Assembly: GCA_905221605.1 (NCBI GenBank) | Contig: CAJNDS010002068.1 | Span: forward strand, 804,984-868,983 | DNA length: 64,000 nucleotides | DNA from: Symbiodinium natans | Taxonomy: Eukaryota > Sar > Dinophyceae > Suessiales > Symbiodiniaceae | Direction: 5' to 3' | In this document: one piece after another, positions 12,702 to 25,899 of the stretch | How positions within the stretch are numbered: the first letter of the stretch is position 1 | Layout of the letters: each line of letters begins with the position of its first letter | The notes under the pieces: generated by a model | What the model saw: the letters and a program-made list of their open reading frames with translations, nothing else | Told to the model about the DNA's origin: nothing | Database searches by the model: none | Translations under genes and position numbers: made by a program

Positions 12702-13440
12702 GCCCACCCCTGGATGAACAAGCTCATCGCCATTCAGCAGAACCTTGAGGCCAGCCCCTTAAGATCCCTAAAGACTTAAAAAAGCTCGTGCCTTGAACCT
12801 CCTAAACTTCTGGAAGTCCTTCGACTGGCTCTTCTGGGTGGACTGCGACCTCTTCTTCATGAATCCGAAGTTCGCGGCCCAGTTGCGTGAACCCCCTAAA
12901 CCCCATCCAAACTTCTCAACTGTAGTGCCCCAATGTGCCCAAGCCAACGTCAAGAGTGTCTCGGGCAGTGCAGAGCACTTGGGACCCACGAGGAAGACGG
13001 TCGACTCGCTGATTCAGGCAGCTTTGGAGAGGAGACCGTTTTTGAATTTGAATTCGACGAAGGGAGAAAGGGAACTTCTCAGCGATTCTCAGCGAGTAGC
13101 TCAAAGTAGCTTTTGGTGTTCAGGTCAAACTGCTGGATTGCGGCGGAGTGTTGCATGTCAAGGTAAACCAACCCAGGCTTTGAAATCCAAGATTGCAAAG
13201 TATTTAATTCGTTCGCATGTACAACCTTGTGGCTGCGAGGACGCCCCAGGCCTCTCTTCTCATCGCGGAAGATGGAATGATGCAGCCGCCTCAGGTGACA
13301 TGGGGCACGAAGGGGGACAGATACCGCTTTGTTCGAGCTGAAAGAGCAGCGGAAGCTATACTTCATGCACGTAAACCTGGAAAGCGGTCAGGTTGAACAG
13401 CGGCTCGTTCCTGCTCCGCCATAATGACTGGGGCAAGGCT
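12702..13440 (+). CDS. GT34-like glycosyltransferase (galactosyltransferase GMA12/MNN10 type), several small exons
   Basis: Family blocks occur in the right order on the plus strand, separated by introns. 12702-12749 encodes AHPWMNKLIAIQQNLE (the W-x-K-I block). 12827-12896 encodes SFDWLFWVDCDLFFMNP with the D-x-D motif, followed by a GTGAAC donor. About 12993-13018 encodes KTVDSLIQ. From 13250, LLIAEDG follows a CCCCAG acceptor. From 13392, LNSGSFLLRHNDWGK follows GGTCAG. In GT34 enzymes D-x-D binds metal and sugar nucleotide, and N-S-G-S-F lies in the acceptor region; they act in the Golgi. The first exon is phase 0 at both ends. Exon limits elsewhere are approximate, and the N-terminal signal-anchor and C-terminus were not found. 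Introns contain CCCTAAACCC-like sequence. Confidence 0.6.
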
Positions 13441-14763
13441 GGGGATGCTACCTATTGCTGCAAGCGTTGAAAGTTGAAAGTGGTCATTATCCGATGTACT
13501 CCAATGCTCTCTACAGGGTCGCTGTTGCACTGGCCAGCTTAGATGGTTTTTCTTGGATTCTGGCTTCCCATGGATGTTGTAGATCTCGCAAGCAACAAGT
13601 ACCTCATACCCTTCACAGCGTCGAACACTCACTTCGGCCTCGCTTTTGCCCAGGATTTTCTCGCAAGGACAGCCGGCAGCTCATTTTGCAGCTTTGGATT
13701 CACTGAGGTTGATGTGAGAGTGACTTTTCAAGTTCTGCAGCTCCGAAGCCCTGGTCAAAGCCCAACCTCAAGCACCCTTAAACCTTACCTAGAACCCTTC
13801 AAGCTCAAGGCAACAGAGCATGAGCCTACCGCTTGGGGCTCGAGGCTTAGGAGCTTGGATAGGTCCTCGAGCCCAGACGGAACGCCCATCACCGCAAGCT
13901 GCACCTTGATCACACAAACCCAAAAAATCAAAAAACCTCCCTGACACCTAAACCCCCTAAACTCCCGAAACCCCCTGAACGCACATCCAGAGCACGAACG
14001 CCTCAGCCTCAGCCATGGCTCTCGCCGCTCTCCTCCTGGTGTCTGGCCTCTGCGGCATAGGAGTGTCTTGGCAAGATACCACCATCTGCTTTGAACCCGC
14101 AACCCTACTAAACCCCAAGCCCTAAGCTCACACAAGGCCCAGTCAAACCGGAAGCGGCGTCGCGCAGCAGTTGAGAAGGAGGCATCATGAGGCTAGAAAA
14201 TGGCCAGACACGAAAGCATTGCTGTGAGGAAGTCTTGAAAACATCTGTATGGCAAGCACCGACCAAACTGCTGGGGCTAGAACTCTACGACGATCTAGGA
14301 CTACAACAGGAGAAGGGGAGAGCTCACCAATCTACTGCAATACAGGAACCTATATAATTGCCAACATCCTGACACTGACACTGTAGAAAGGATCCAAAAA
14401 CTACCCAAAATGCCCGCTGCAAATGCCGGCGCAGACCCCAAACAGTCTCAGAGATCCCTTCTCAAGACATCTCAGAAGACCACTCCCAGAGCGTGGAATC
14501 ACCGCACCGCCCGAGAGAGAGAGAGAGAGAGAGAGAGAAAAAAAATGACAGTCCAACCTAGTGCGGGCCGGAAGAGCACAGTCTCACACTCGGAAGGCGA
14601 GATGTGAAGATGGGGATGATGGGGTGGTGGGGGTAGTGGTTAGAGGACACTTAGTGAGGGTTGGGGGCAGAGCATCACATCATTGTCTTCAACTGTACCC
14701 GAGTACCGCTCCGGAAACAGGGGCGGGCGATGACGCCCGGAGGTTTCGGCCTCCACGCCCTCC

Positions 14764-14797
<34 letters not shown>

Positions 14798-16437
14798 GAG
14801 TGAGTGCACTCCACGATGACCTACTCAAAAGTTTCACGAAAGACACCACTCCCCAATAAGGGGCGCCGCAAGCGATCATCTGCACTTCACGAGTGTTTGT
14901 GCACGCGGGACCCGCACCTCGCGCGAAAAATGCACATCCCGAGAGGCAACTACGTTCTTTTCAATTTGGGTGCGGCTCAAAAGTCTAGGTATGTAACTGG
15001 CTCCCGGGCGTCCTTCCGCGACATAGGGTTTGTAACAAAGCCGTTCTGCTTGCGACAAGCCTGTCCGCGACAAGCCTCCGCGACAAGCCTTTGCGACAAG
15101 CCTTTGCGACAAGCCCCTTCTTGGAACTGCATCCTTCGACTACGCAGGCATTTGGCCGAAGCATTTGTGAGAGTGCAGGATGGCGCCCAAAAAGTTTACG
15201 CCAGGTCTCAAGATAGGTGTAATGGTGGACGCATGGTGGTTCTTGGTCCTTATGTTTAACTCCTAGAGACAGAGGTTAAGATATGAGAGTTAGGGTCTCA
15301 AGGTGTGATGGGTGCTGCGGTTGGACTGGTCTTTTTCCCCTCATTTTAATGCCCAGTTTCGAGGCGGAGTGATTTGGCACGGACGGCGCACCGGAGGTTT
15401 GAGCGCGATGCTTGTCACCGCCGACGCCGAAACCTTGGGCTTTATACTTTCACATTGACAACTGACAACTGACAACGCATCGGAGATGGCGAAGGGGCTT
15501 TTCGTCCATTTCCCAGTACGTACAGCAAAACACGCCAACCCTGCAGATCTAAACGCCCGTTGATCACCTATTGATTCCTGCTTGCGTAAGTTTGGAAGTG
15601 AAGACGCAGATGTTGAAGCGCGGGCGCGGAGGCATGAAGCAATCAAGCACCGTCGTTTCCTAGCCGTGACACTGTCTGCACGTTCAGACGACACATCATT
15701 CACTGGGGCTTGTCAGGTTTTGGGGGGTCTTGACATCGGGTCATAGGAAGTTTAATTAAGTCTCCACTCCCGTGGCACAGCAAATGTCAGGGCAACCAAC
15801 CACAAGCCCAGGCTCTACCGAGCCTGCAGCCTGGCGACTTGCTCTTCGTACACAGGACACTGGGAGGTTTTTGGGTCTAACTTATTGTTCTCATGTCTCA
15901 TGGTACGGACTCAGACATCATTTTCTGCCGGAAGTTTACAGGAGCTTGGACAATGCGCGATCCAAGTCCACATTGAGTGAAGAACTGTTAACTGTAACGC
16001 CTTTTTAGGCCCGTAGGCCCCTGCGCAAGAGGCCCATGAACGCCTCGGACCCCCTCAGCCGCGCCATCGAGGCCTGTAAACCGCCCTGCAGTTTGGGAGC
16101 GAGGGCTTTGGGGTTCATACTGTTGGCCGGCTACAAGTTTGGGCTTAAGATCAGGAGTCTGTGTCAGGGTCCAGTGCCCTGGGATGTTTGCTGAAAAAGT
16201 CTCGTCACTGGTGCTGAAGATGCTGAAGATGCCAACTCCCTCAGAGCTCCGGATGGCTGCTTCACAGTTGTAGAGCCGGGCCGACAGCTGCCATTCTTAT
16301 GTTCATAGGGCGCAGGCATTGAGTGGAGTAGCTCTCAGCAAAGTGACAGTCTAGCTGAGGTCGTGCGAACTGTTCTTGAGTTTGCTGTTGAAACAAGCAG
16401 GCCGCTGACCGTCAAACCTAACCCGGATTCTTGGCAG
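13441..16437. other. no clear gene
   Basis: Contains (GA)n at 14513-14540 and 14763-14800 and the 15046 minisatellite. 13490-13720 has open frames on both strands without family signal. Confidence 0.4.
15046..15117. repeat. GCGACAAGCCT minisatellite
   Basis: About five imperfect copies of an 11-15 nt unit GCGACAAGCCT(TT) in non-coding DNA. Confidence 0.7.
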
Positions 16438-16945
16438 GCCACAGGACAGGCAACTGTGAGCTGGCTAGAGGCGCAGGGCCTCTCGGCAGCCCAATGCAGT
16501 TTTCTGAAAGAGTTTGTCGGGTCGCCAAATGAAGGGCCCTTCAGCTGGGTGAGTGGGAGATCGGACAAGTCATCCAATTAGCTCGTTCCCACATCTTCAG
16601 CGTGAATAGAGCCTTAAGCCCAATGCGCCTTCGACCGAGGGCGTCAGATCCTCAAACGAGACACTGCAGCGCATGTGGCCATGGCCGTCAATGCAACGAC
16701 CATCGTCCAGGCCGATGGGATCGAAGCTCGTGCGATGAGCTTTCGTGAAACTCTTAATTACAGATATGAGCATGTTCTTAAATCGGGGTGCCCCCAATCC
16801 ACCCCCCAAAAGACTGGAATCCTTGCTCCAGGAGGTATCGCCATTTTGAGACACCCCCCATATCGGAGATGAATTTACCAAGCTTCTCAAGGCTGCGGCC
16901 GATGTTGAAGTTCTCAGCTTGGAGAAGTGGTGGCACCATGGCTGA
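16438..16945 (+). CDS. three-exon 3' end of an unidentified gene
   Basis: Three exons with agreeing phases. 16438-16548 (111 bp, phase 0/0) lies between TTGGCAG and GTGAGTGGG and reads TVSWLEAQGLSAAQCSFLKE. Exon two starts at 16648 after GGCGTCAG, reads ILKRDTAAHVAMAVNATTIV and ends at a GT near 16729 or 16744, both phase 1. 16851-16945 continues in phase with HIGDEFTKLLKAAADVEVL and LEKWWHHG, then TGA. Phase agreement across two introns supports a real gene. A further coding-like exon at 17122-17234 (LRPWFLWEQLGREASLVLRA) lies after the stop and would be separate. No family is recognised. Confidence 0.5.
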
Positions 16946-17121
16946 GCTTTTGAAGCACCCTAAGATCCCAAAATAGCCTAAAGCCAAACCCTGCAAGAGT
17001 CTAGTAAGAGTCCTATCAACCTTAGTCATCTACCGCAAAAGCGCACAGCAGGAAGTCAGAAGAGGGAAAGCAGGATGATATGCAGGTTGTAGCTGGGAAA
17101 GCCAGAGGTCATCCTATGCAG

Positions 17122-17234
17122 CTGCGGCCGTGGTTTTTGTGGGAGCAGCTTGGCAGAGAAGCCAGTCTTGTGCTTCGGGCACGGTTGTCCCTGACAAGTG
17201 GCAACCGACCGCGTGGCCTCTTGCATTCTGCCAC
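17122..17234 (+). CDS. coding-like exon, unidentified
   Basis: Between CTATGCAG and GTGACTCG the frame reads LRPWFLWEQLGREASLVLRA. The length of 113 bp is not a multiple of three, so neighbours in other phases would be needed; none was found. Confidence 0.3.
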
Positions 17235-19317
17235 GTGACTCGAGCAGACGTTCCCAACTGTCAACACCCGCAAATTCCCTTCACCCGCATTCCGATACTA
17301 CCTTATTCCCCACCCGACAAGTGGGGTAGCTAGTTTGATGGACAAAGTGGCACGCATCATGTGGCGTGACGCAGTCAGGACACTGCAAGGACAGCAGCTA
17401 GGACAGGTGTGGGGCAGGACACCAGGCGGGACACAGGCGGGCAACTGTACCGAAACACTAAGCAGGCCTGGGAGCCTCAGGCGGGTGGGGATTTTCGAAG
17501 TGATAGTTGTTCATCGTCCAGTGTTTTCGATGCTTGCTTGGTTGGCTGGAAGAGTTGCCTGGGCTTTCTTGGCTGTCTGGAGGAATGAAGCACCAAACTC
17601 AAAGACAAACAAATTCCCACAAAGCCAGAAGAATCGATTGTAGACTTTATTAGACGTTGATAATAATTCACGTTGTCTGCAAATGTCTTCACATGATGGC
17701 TTGAGTTTTGGGACTGCTTGCTGAGGGTTTCTTGAGAACGCTACAGGAAGGCCCAGGAACTCTTAAAAAAGGGTTCGAGCTCAAGGTGCGGGAGCGTCAG
17801 GGAAGACTGGAGGGACGAGCTTCAAACGAAACCTGAAGCGAACGTCGTCCATCAGGCGACTACAGCTCACAAGTGCTTCATGTTGTGGCTGTCCCTGAAC
17901 CCTGACCCCGAAACTCTGTAAACCCTAAACCCTATGCCTCCCAGGAACTCCCTGGCGCAGATCAGGCTCACGGGGATGGGGGGAAGGGGGGATGACCTGT
18001 CTGAAGAGTTTGCCAAGTCCACTTCCGAACCCTCTCACTTGCATCTGGCTTTGCAACATGTTGGAACCCAAACCCCAAACATCCCCAAACCTGGCACTAC
18101 TGCGTTTGTGACGAAACCCTTCGGACTTAGAATCCTTGCGAGGCCACTCGCGAGCACGCCGCCACATGGGCTCTTGGAAAGGTGGGGGACCCGTACGCCC
18201 AAGACTTCCAGGCCTGACAGTCGAAAGGGGTTTAGAGTTTCGGTAAGGCAACACCCTGCTGCAAGCGACCATGGTGCCTTGGAGCATACTTTCTGCGTCT
18301 GGATTGTGTGGCGACTTCGACATTGCGAAAGGCTTTGAGGTAGAAACCATGAAGCAAGCCGCCTCTGCGTGCGTGCGTTAGCAACGCCCCGCACATGACA
18401 CCCTGCAGCCACCAACTCTGGGACGCGAGAGTTACTACTGCATCTTGGATTGAAGGGAGTGCGTGCGTGTATATATTTATATTTATTTATTTGCATGTAT
18501 TTATTTAATTGTACACATTAAGCCGTATGAGTAGCTATACGGGCACTTGATACTTGCCTGAAGTTCAGTTTATCTGTCTTGTCGTACCTTCTCGACCGCG
18601 AGCGCCGTCCCGCTGACAGTTGCACCTGGATTTGTAGAATCCGGGCTACAGAGCTCATATACAGCTCTCGCAGCCTGCTTCATGAACGGGCTTTAAGCCT
18701 CTTGTCTATCCAGTTGACTCCCCTTTCTCCTCCAAAATACTCCCCCCCTCCCGCCTTAAAAGACCAGCGCTCGAAACGGTGCCTACTCCGAGGCTCCAGC
18801 TTGGTCGACTACGCTTACCGCTCTGCCTTGAATCGCCCCTTTGGCGTGAACAGTTGGGATTTGGACATTCTTCCAACCCTGTGGAACAGATTGACTGCTG
18901 TGGCCGTGTACTGTCTGAATCGATTCCCGCACTTTGGAATGTTCAGGCTTTTGGGCTTTCTCCTGTGTCTGCTGAGTCTGTTGACGTGTTGCTGTCTGCT
19001 TCCTACAGAAACTCCGTACAAGACCCAAACCCATCCCTAAACTTGCGGTTCCTCAGGGGCAATGGCCAAAAGGTCGGCAAAAGGTCGTCTCGAAGTTTCA
19101 GAAAACTGATGGCTAACCTCGGAGGCCTCAGAACTTGTTGCCTGGCTCTACTGCCATCGGCTTCTGTCACTGCAAGTACTGCATACGGCCGCCATCGCAG
19201 AAACCTTGGCCACGACAAGCGTGGCTTAAACAAGTCTGGAGCATGTTCCATTCAACTCCTACTATACCCGGCCACAAGTGTCGTAGCATGCTCGCGAAGA
19301 TGCCCAGCATGGTTGAG

Positions 19318-19413
19318 CTGAAGGTCACCTCGTCTTCACCGACGCCGAGTTTCCTCTGCAATGGGAACCTCATGACTTTTGGGAGAAGTACTACAGGCTC
19401 ACGCCTACAAGCG
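19318..19413 (+). CDS. coding-like exon, unidentified
   Basis: Reads EGHLVFTDAEFPLQWEPHDF then WEKYYRLTPTS before a GGTTCC donor candidate. The aromatic- and acid-rich composition is typical of an enzyme core, but no motif allows a name. Two other frames over 19000-19320 are open but look arbitrary. Confidence 0.35.
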
Positions 19414-22400
19414 GTTCCAAGCCTAAGCTAGGCCCCAGGCTTAAAGTCTGCTTCATGCGGCACTGGTCACCCTCAATTTCAGCTTGTTGCACATTTGTTT
19501 CCCGTTCTAGGGAACAGGCATGGACGATAGACCAAACCAGAATCACCCTAAACCCCTTTGTCGCCTACAGCTGGTTGGTTATGCCGTCCTTGTATAAGTT
19601 TAGAGTTTAGAGATAGAGCATTCAAGTTCAATGCGCCCACCTTCAGCTTGCATCCCAAAGCATCAGCATTGCTTAGTAGAGCTGCGATGGAAAGGGGAGC
19701 ACTGAGGGCTTCATATGAAAGTGGCATCTTCGGGTCCCTCTCAGGACCATGGCACAGAAAGATGTGTTCAGTTTTGGTGATAGCACACTCCCCTTTCTAT
19801 TCCAGCACGCTTCAGCACGTGACATGTTGCCATTCGAGTGCGCGTTGCTGTTGCTGCTGTTGTCCCAGTTAATTGATTATGCCAGTGGTCCTGTGGACGA
19901 TAAATGCGAGAGGCACGCAAAGATCTCCAGCGGCGGCGGAGACTTAGGACGTATTGAATTATGAATTCGCACGAGGTTTGGTGCGTTGGGATCGTATGTA
20001 TCGGTTTCAGTTAATTGATTAGCTGGCGGTTCCCGAAGTACTTTCAGAACCCGGCAGGGCACAGAACAAGACGATCCCTCACTTCAATGGCTCGAACCCG
20101 ACCTTGTTGCTGCAAAGCGCGCCGCGGCGGCATTGGGTTCCTTGAGGGCTAGAGTCCTGCCACAGGGTTCAAGGATCGATGGGGAGGCCACGAGTTCAGC
20201 CATGAGACCTCTTCTAAAGCATCCCTTCAAAGAAAAGCGACCTGAAAGAATTCTAAAAAGCCCCTGCCTTCGAACCCCAAAGGCACTCGCCTTGCATAAA
20301 CCTCAAGGTCCTCTTACATCCCCCGAACCCTCCAAACCCTGTGAGAAGTGCCCTTCCAAGGCAGCAGTGACCTACTCAGTGCTCGACGACGAGGTGTTCG
20401 TTTGATCAGCAAAAACGGGCAAAAAAGAATCGGCCGCGGCTTTCAGTTCGGCCTTAGGTTTTCGGCTTTGTCAGTGGCGTTGTGGGTTCGGGCTCGAGGG
20501 TGCCTCTAAAAAGCGAAATGCCCTGACATACCCCGAGCCCGAGGACCTGAGGGTTTATTCAACACGCGCGATCTAGGATGGAAATCCGAGGTCGACTTGC
20601 TCTCCGCGCCCATGCCTCAATCCTTCCAGCACATGCCCTGGCATGAGCAGGCGGGGTTATGGGGTGGGGTTTAGGGTTTGGAGAAATGAGGGGTTTCCCA
20701 AATCAGGGGTACTTACCCCCTCTCCCCCCCCAAATTGTGCAGGCTTTTGGTTTGCAAGAAGCTGAGACCGAAAAACTTTGGGGGTTGGGGGCAGGGTGGC
20801 CCGGGGTGACCAGGGCTCCTTCCAGAACCTTTCAATGTACTGAAGCTCCGCGGTATGTTCAGCCTCTGTTTTTTGGCTTGAGTTTAGACAAACTTTTGTC
20901 GCAGCCCCTGACTGATGGTGGCAAAAGCTAATTGCTTTGAGGTAAGTAAGACATTTCATCATATTGTTGAACGCCGTTTGCGAGGCCATCGACTCCTCAG
21001 GTTCTAGTTGAATTACATACAAGGTCTATGTTCGTGTCTTGAGGGTTTAGGGCTGAGGGGTTAAGGTTGCACTCGCGGTTCGATATGGGGACTAATTTCT
21101 TACTTTTCCAACAGGCAAAAGCAAACTTAACCCGAGAGGCCCTGAAAAACCAATAAACGTTAAGTTAAGCCTTTAAGCCTCAGAAAGCCTTAAAACGCAA
21201 AATTTTGAAGCCCTGTTTTGGGGGGTTTAAGACCCTTTGGCCGAACAGGCGCCTCTGATGTACCTTGGCCTGGTGCCAGCCATTCTCACGGGCCTCTTGG
21301 AGCACGTGCCTCGAGAGGGGTACTGGGCGTGGCGAGTTTTGGGCTAAGGGGCTTACGGTTAGGGTTTAGGGTTTGGAGGTGCGTTGCGAAAGGAGCGGAC
21401 TGCTTGAGGGAGGGTTTCTGTCCATGTCCACATAGTTTTGGCGCCTCGGCAGTTCAACTCTCGTATGTCACTAGGTGCTAGTCCCCTTTGATTTGGAGGG
21501 TGTGCCTAATCTGAAGATGGCTTTTGATGAATCTTACCAGAGAGTGTGTCTTCATTGCAACGACTCTGTGAACCACGCACACATATTTTTATCCAGCAGA
21601 GAATAAGAGAGGGAGAGAGCGAGAGAGAGAGGGAGAGTCTAGCTATGCCTGGCCAGAAGACAATTTTCAGTTGGACCTTTCAACAGGTTGATCATCCGTC
21701 GCTTCTTAGTCCGAAGCCAAGGCTAGGAAATCTTTCCCCACACAGCTGAACAGCCAAAGAGAGACATGTAGAGGATGAGCCGGCGGAGAGCATCATCTGG
21801 TAGAACTCCACATGTGGGCCCGTTTGCAAGGACAGAAATAGGATGATGCTTGTGCCGACATGTCGGAAGTGAACGCCTAAAGGGGCCCAAGAGGCGCAAG
21901 GAACACCAAGCAAGACTCCTCCATCCTTGACATAAGACATCGGGGAGGGTTGATTTCCAAGTTTTGATTCCTGGCCAAGGCCTGAGCTTCAGGAGACACT
22001 CTCGGCAACATCCCCGCTTTCCGCAGGCCTTGCTGGGGGTAGATACATGCTCTGTTTGTCCACGGTGCACGGACTCTCAAGAGCAAGATTTGGCGGGCCA
22101 ATCCAAGCAATGCCCTTGCCGGCGGCAAACGATTTTGAGTCAGGCCTTTGAGGGTTGGGAGTTCGCAGGGGTCGCGGGCGGGCTGCAGGGGAGCGGAGGA
22201 GAAGCACTCAGGCCTTTGACATCGCAATTCAAGAGAGTTCCGGGGCTAATTTTCTCTGCCTTTCGGAGAGAAGCAACTGTGGCTTCCTCGATTTTTACGG
22301 CGTTATGGTCCGCGACCATGATCGACCTTCTGCCCTAAAGTCCCAAGGAGCCTGACCCGAGGGCTTGCTCATGAGTCGTGCTCGTTCTGCAGGTTGCTCT

Positions 22401-24277
22401 GTGTTTTGGCATTTCTGTGTTCGCCCCCCGTTAAAGCGTATCCGGCGTAATGGGGGTCAACTCGCCAGGCTATGATGAGCACGTTGTACTCCTGCGGCGG
22501 TGGACTTACAAGCGCAGCCTTGTCTTGGCAGAGTTTCGCATCATCCATGCCGGACACAGGCAGCGCTCCCTCAACTCCTACCCGCAAGAGCCCCTCGGCA
22601 AGGACAAGAGGAGGCTGAATTCCAGATGCAGCGGATGTTGACGCTTTGGAGCAGAGCATGATATACTGAAAATGGCCCAAAGCATACAGAAGGCAGTGAG
22701 AGACCATGAGGCAGCATCCGTTTTGAGCCCTGTAAACCTGTTTTCCAAGCTGTAAGGTTTGGTTGAGCATGCAAGAGCCTGGATTTTAACGACTCCTTGG
22801 AGAGTGCTGCGTCCCTGTGTTGCTTGCTAAGGCTTGTGCAGAAGACGCTGCACGCACTGGTGCCCCTCCTCCACAAGCAACAGTGTGTCGCTGCATAGCT
22901 TTGTGAGCGTGTCGTCTGCCAAGTCCTGGGCTTCCCTGACCTCTATGGCCCCTTTGCTTCAAAGCTCCTGAACAGATTCTCCCAAAGTTGAAATAGTCCT
23001 GTGCAGGGCTGAGAGTTCTGAATGAAAGTCTTGGCTCGGTGCTTGGGGGTTGCGGTGCTGGTCTGTTGCAGCTGTCTGTGTGCCACAGTTTGTCGCCCCC
23101 CGCGCAGCCTCACGAGGGGTACGAGGAAGGAGCACGTGCCTCAGTGTGCCCAGAGGGACCTGGGTTTACGTCTCATTGTTTAGGCTTTCGAGTTTTTTGT
23201 AAGGGTTTCCCTCGGTAGCGCTTTAAGAACTTGCCAGTGATTCTTCCTCAGGGAAGTTAAGGTGCGAAGTCAGTAAGTTCAGATTCTGCACGGGATGCGA
23301 TGCTGTACTCCTTCACCATGAGCTTCATAAACCTTCTGGGTTCCCCATACACCCTAATTTGTAAACCCGGCTACCCTAAACCCCAGACTCTGGAGCTTGG
23401 TTTCTTTCAGAAATCAACTCAAAGAGTCATAGAGCCCAAGAAGCACCTTAGAGGCTGTAGCCTGGATTCAGATTTAGCCCTTGGGGATTCTGCTTGTTGA
23501 GGTCGCAGCATGTGAGGGCCTCAATCCCATACCCCTGGAGTGGCCTAAAGCCCTTGTGAGTGAAGAAGCCGCAAGCCCTTCTGCAAGTCCCGAACCTCTA
23601 TATGGAAAGATGCCTCCAGGATCTGGTAGTTTCTTTCAATGGCTGCTCTTCGGTCCTGGGCCGGGACTTCTGTGAGGAGCGCTCTAGGAAGTGAAATGTT
23701 GGTACGGGTTTTTAGGCAGCTTAGGCGGTTTACAAGTGAGCCTCCTTCCTATCGAGCAGCTTCGGGCATATGGAGATCTTTAAGCTTCTTAGCCCTCAAC
23801 CCGTGCTTTAAACCCTAAACCCGATTTTCTAAATCCTCGTTACCAAACCCAGGCTTGCTCCTTTCAGGATGTTGTGGACATACGCTTGGATGGGGGCTGG
23901 GGGGAGGGGGGGGTCAGGAGGCTTGAGGGCCGAAAATAATGAAGAGACTAAGAGTGAGGCTTCCACGTGCGAAGAGACGTGCGAGGTAGAAGCCGGGCAG
24001 GATGGGACAATGCAAATTGCGCTCTTCTCTCGGCGATCGTGATCTTCAACTGCCGCGTAGTCTATCCTTTCCAACCTTATCAACAGTTGTCAATATCCAA
24101 GACCGAGACCAAAACCCTTACATTCCTTGCCAGCAGCGTGCTTGAAGAAGCCTAGGTCGATTTCCTTCCTGTGTCGCAAGATTGTGTGATAGGTTGCAGG
24201 TACGCACTTGGGCAGTGATCGAAAACTGTCACAGTATGTTTCCTTGCTGCTGACTGGCCAATCTGCGCCACCGTCAG
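19414..24277. other. mostly non-coding, weak exon candidates
   Basis: Coding-like but unassignable stretches occur near 20085-20164 (LQWLEPDLVAAKRAAAALGS), 22220-22290 and 22895-22960 (CERVVCQVLGFPDLYGPFAS). A (GA)n tract lies at 21605-21636. Confidence 0.35.
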
Positions 24278-24326
24278 GACATGTACCAGCGCTACCATGA
24301 CGAGCACGGCCGCCTGTTTGGGCCTG
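24278..24326 (+). CDS. coding-like small exon, unidentified
   Basis: 49 bp between CACCGTCAG and GTCGAATG, reading DMYQRYHDEHGRLFGP. The preceding in-frame codons (LANLRHRQ) are also coding-like, so the acceptor may lie further upstream. Confidence 0.35.
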
Positions 24327-25899
24327 GTCGAATGCAATGGAGTAGCGAGTGCTCCGTTGATGTCAGTTCCAGCCGTCATTTCTCATGCTGTTATGCTACA
24401 GCAGCACTATAGAGTCTGTCGGTCTGAGAGCACATCGAAATTTAGAAGGTGTGCAGCAGGCGTACCTAACTGCGTTGACGCCGGTTTGTTTACCCTAGAC
24501 CTGGCTAGCTTAAACAAAAAGCATCAATGTTCGTTGCTCCTGCGTCCGGTAGCAAAACGATAAGGAGTAGGACCACAACGACAGCGACGGCAATACAGAT
24601 CACGACCGCGATCGCACTATCATTTCTAGTGCTATTTAGTGGAGCAATACGAAGAAGAATCTTCACGTCGAAGCCTAACGTCTAACGGTCTAACGTTTGC
24701 CCCAGCGATGCCCAAGTGCCCAACAGCAAAAGATAGAGCGGAAGGGATGCGGATAGTCCGGACGGTTTCCAGGGATGGAAGCAACGGTAGGACTTATCAA
24801 GAATAAATCGAGAATAGAACGGCAGCTGCCAGTCAGCTGCCACTGAGCCCTGACCCTCGAAGACCTAAACCATCCGACTCTGTGGCCAGGTCTTTGCGAC
24901 GGTTCTGAAAGCTCATGCAAGGAGACATGTGCAGTATTTTCGAAAAGGAACTTTAGGTGCGATGAGGCGGCGACATGAGCCTTGAAGTGTAGCGAAGGGT
25001 AGACATCGACCGTGGGACATGTTCACCCAATAGCAAACATTCTTGAGTCATGGAAGAATGTCTCTCGGAAAGCGCTTGGACTCATATGTTGAAGAGTTTG
25101 AAGGCTCAATGGGCGATAATGCAAAGCGTGATGGAGGTGATGGAAAATAGCTCTTTAAGCATTCCGGATTCATATAAGGGACGGCCACTACCTCGACGAC
25201 GGATACGCTTTGGGGTTACAATCTGCCTGACATTGTACAATTGTTCGTATAAGCTATATTTAGGGACCGCATGGCGTTGGAACTTTCCTTGATCTTTTAT
25301 TGGCTGATCTTTTGCCTTGCGTACGATGCTTGAGACTTGAGAAATTTGGATGAGCCCCAGCGCAGGATTTGATGTTTTCTACGAATGGTCATTAAAGGTT
25401 TGATTACGATCCTCGTTGGATAGGAGGTAATGCATATAAAGATGAGTTTCTATTTTCTGTCGAACTATTCGGTATTTCGATTCCACATTGTTTAGTCTCG
25501 TCTCGAAGTTGAAGTCAATCTCAAGTTAAAGGCGAAATATTTTGTTAATGAATGCCACCGGCGAATTACGGCGAATTGGACTCATTTTCTTGAAGGCGGA
25601 GCTGCAAGAGCCACTGCCTCGCTGACACGTGGGACTACGGCCCTTGATCCTGGCACCCTTACCTGCCACTCGGGACTCCGCCATGCGTTCAAGGTTGCAC
25701 CACGGATGACGGATGACCGAGGGATATGTCCACAGTAAGCAGTATCCCATGCAAGGAGGCCCTAGTCTCTGGATGGTCCCAACTGGGAATACGAACCCTG
25801 CAATACGCTGCCACAGGGAGAAAGCTCTAGCACACACCCCTGCGCACAAAGTGGGAATCAACCCACTTCACACACAGCCTTTCCAGGAGACACTATGCC
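24327..25899. other. no gene seen
   Basis: More AT-rich from about 25000. Short open frames only. Confidence 0.4.

Noticed and set aside
18579-19321. 150-180 codon plus-strand frames with Leu/Cys-rich ends
   Set aside because: Two overlapping frames are equally open, neither has exon boundaries or motif support. Only the 19318-19413 segment looks coding.
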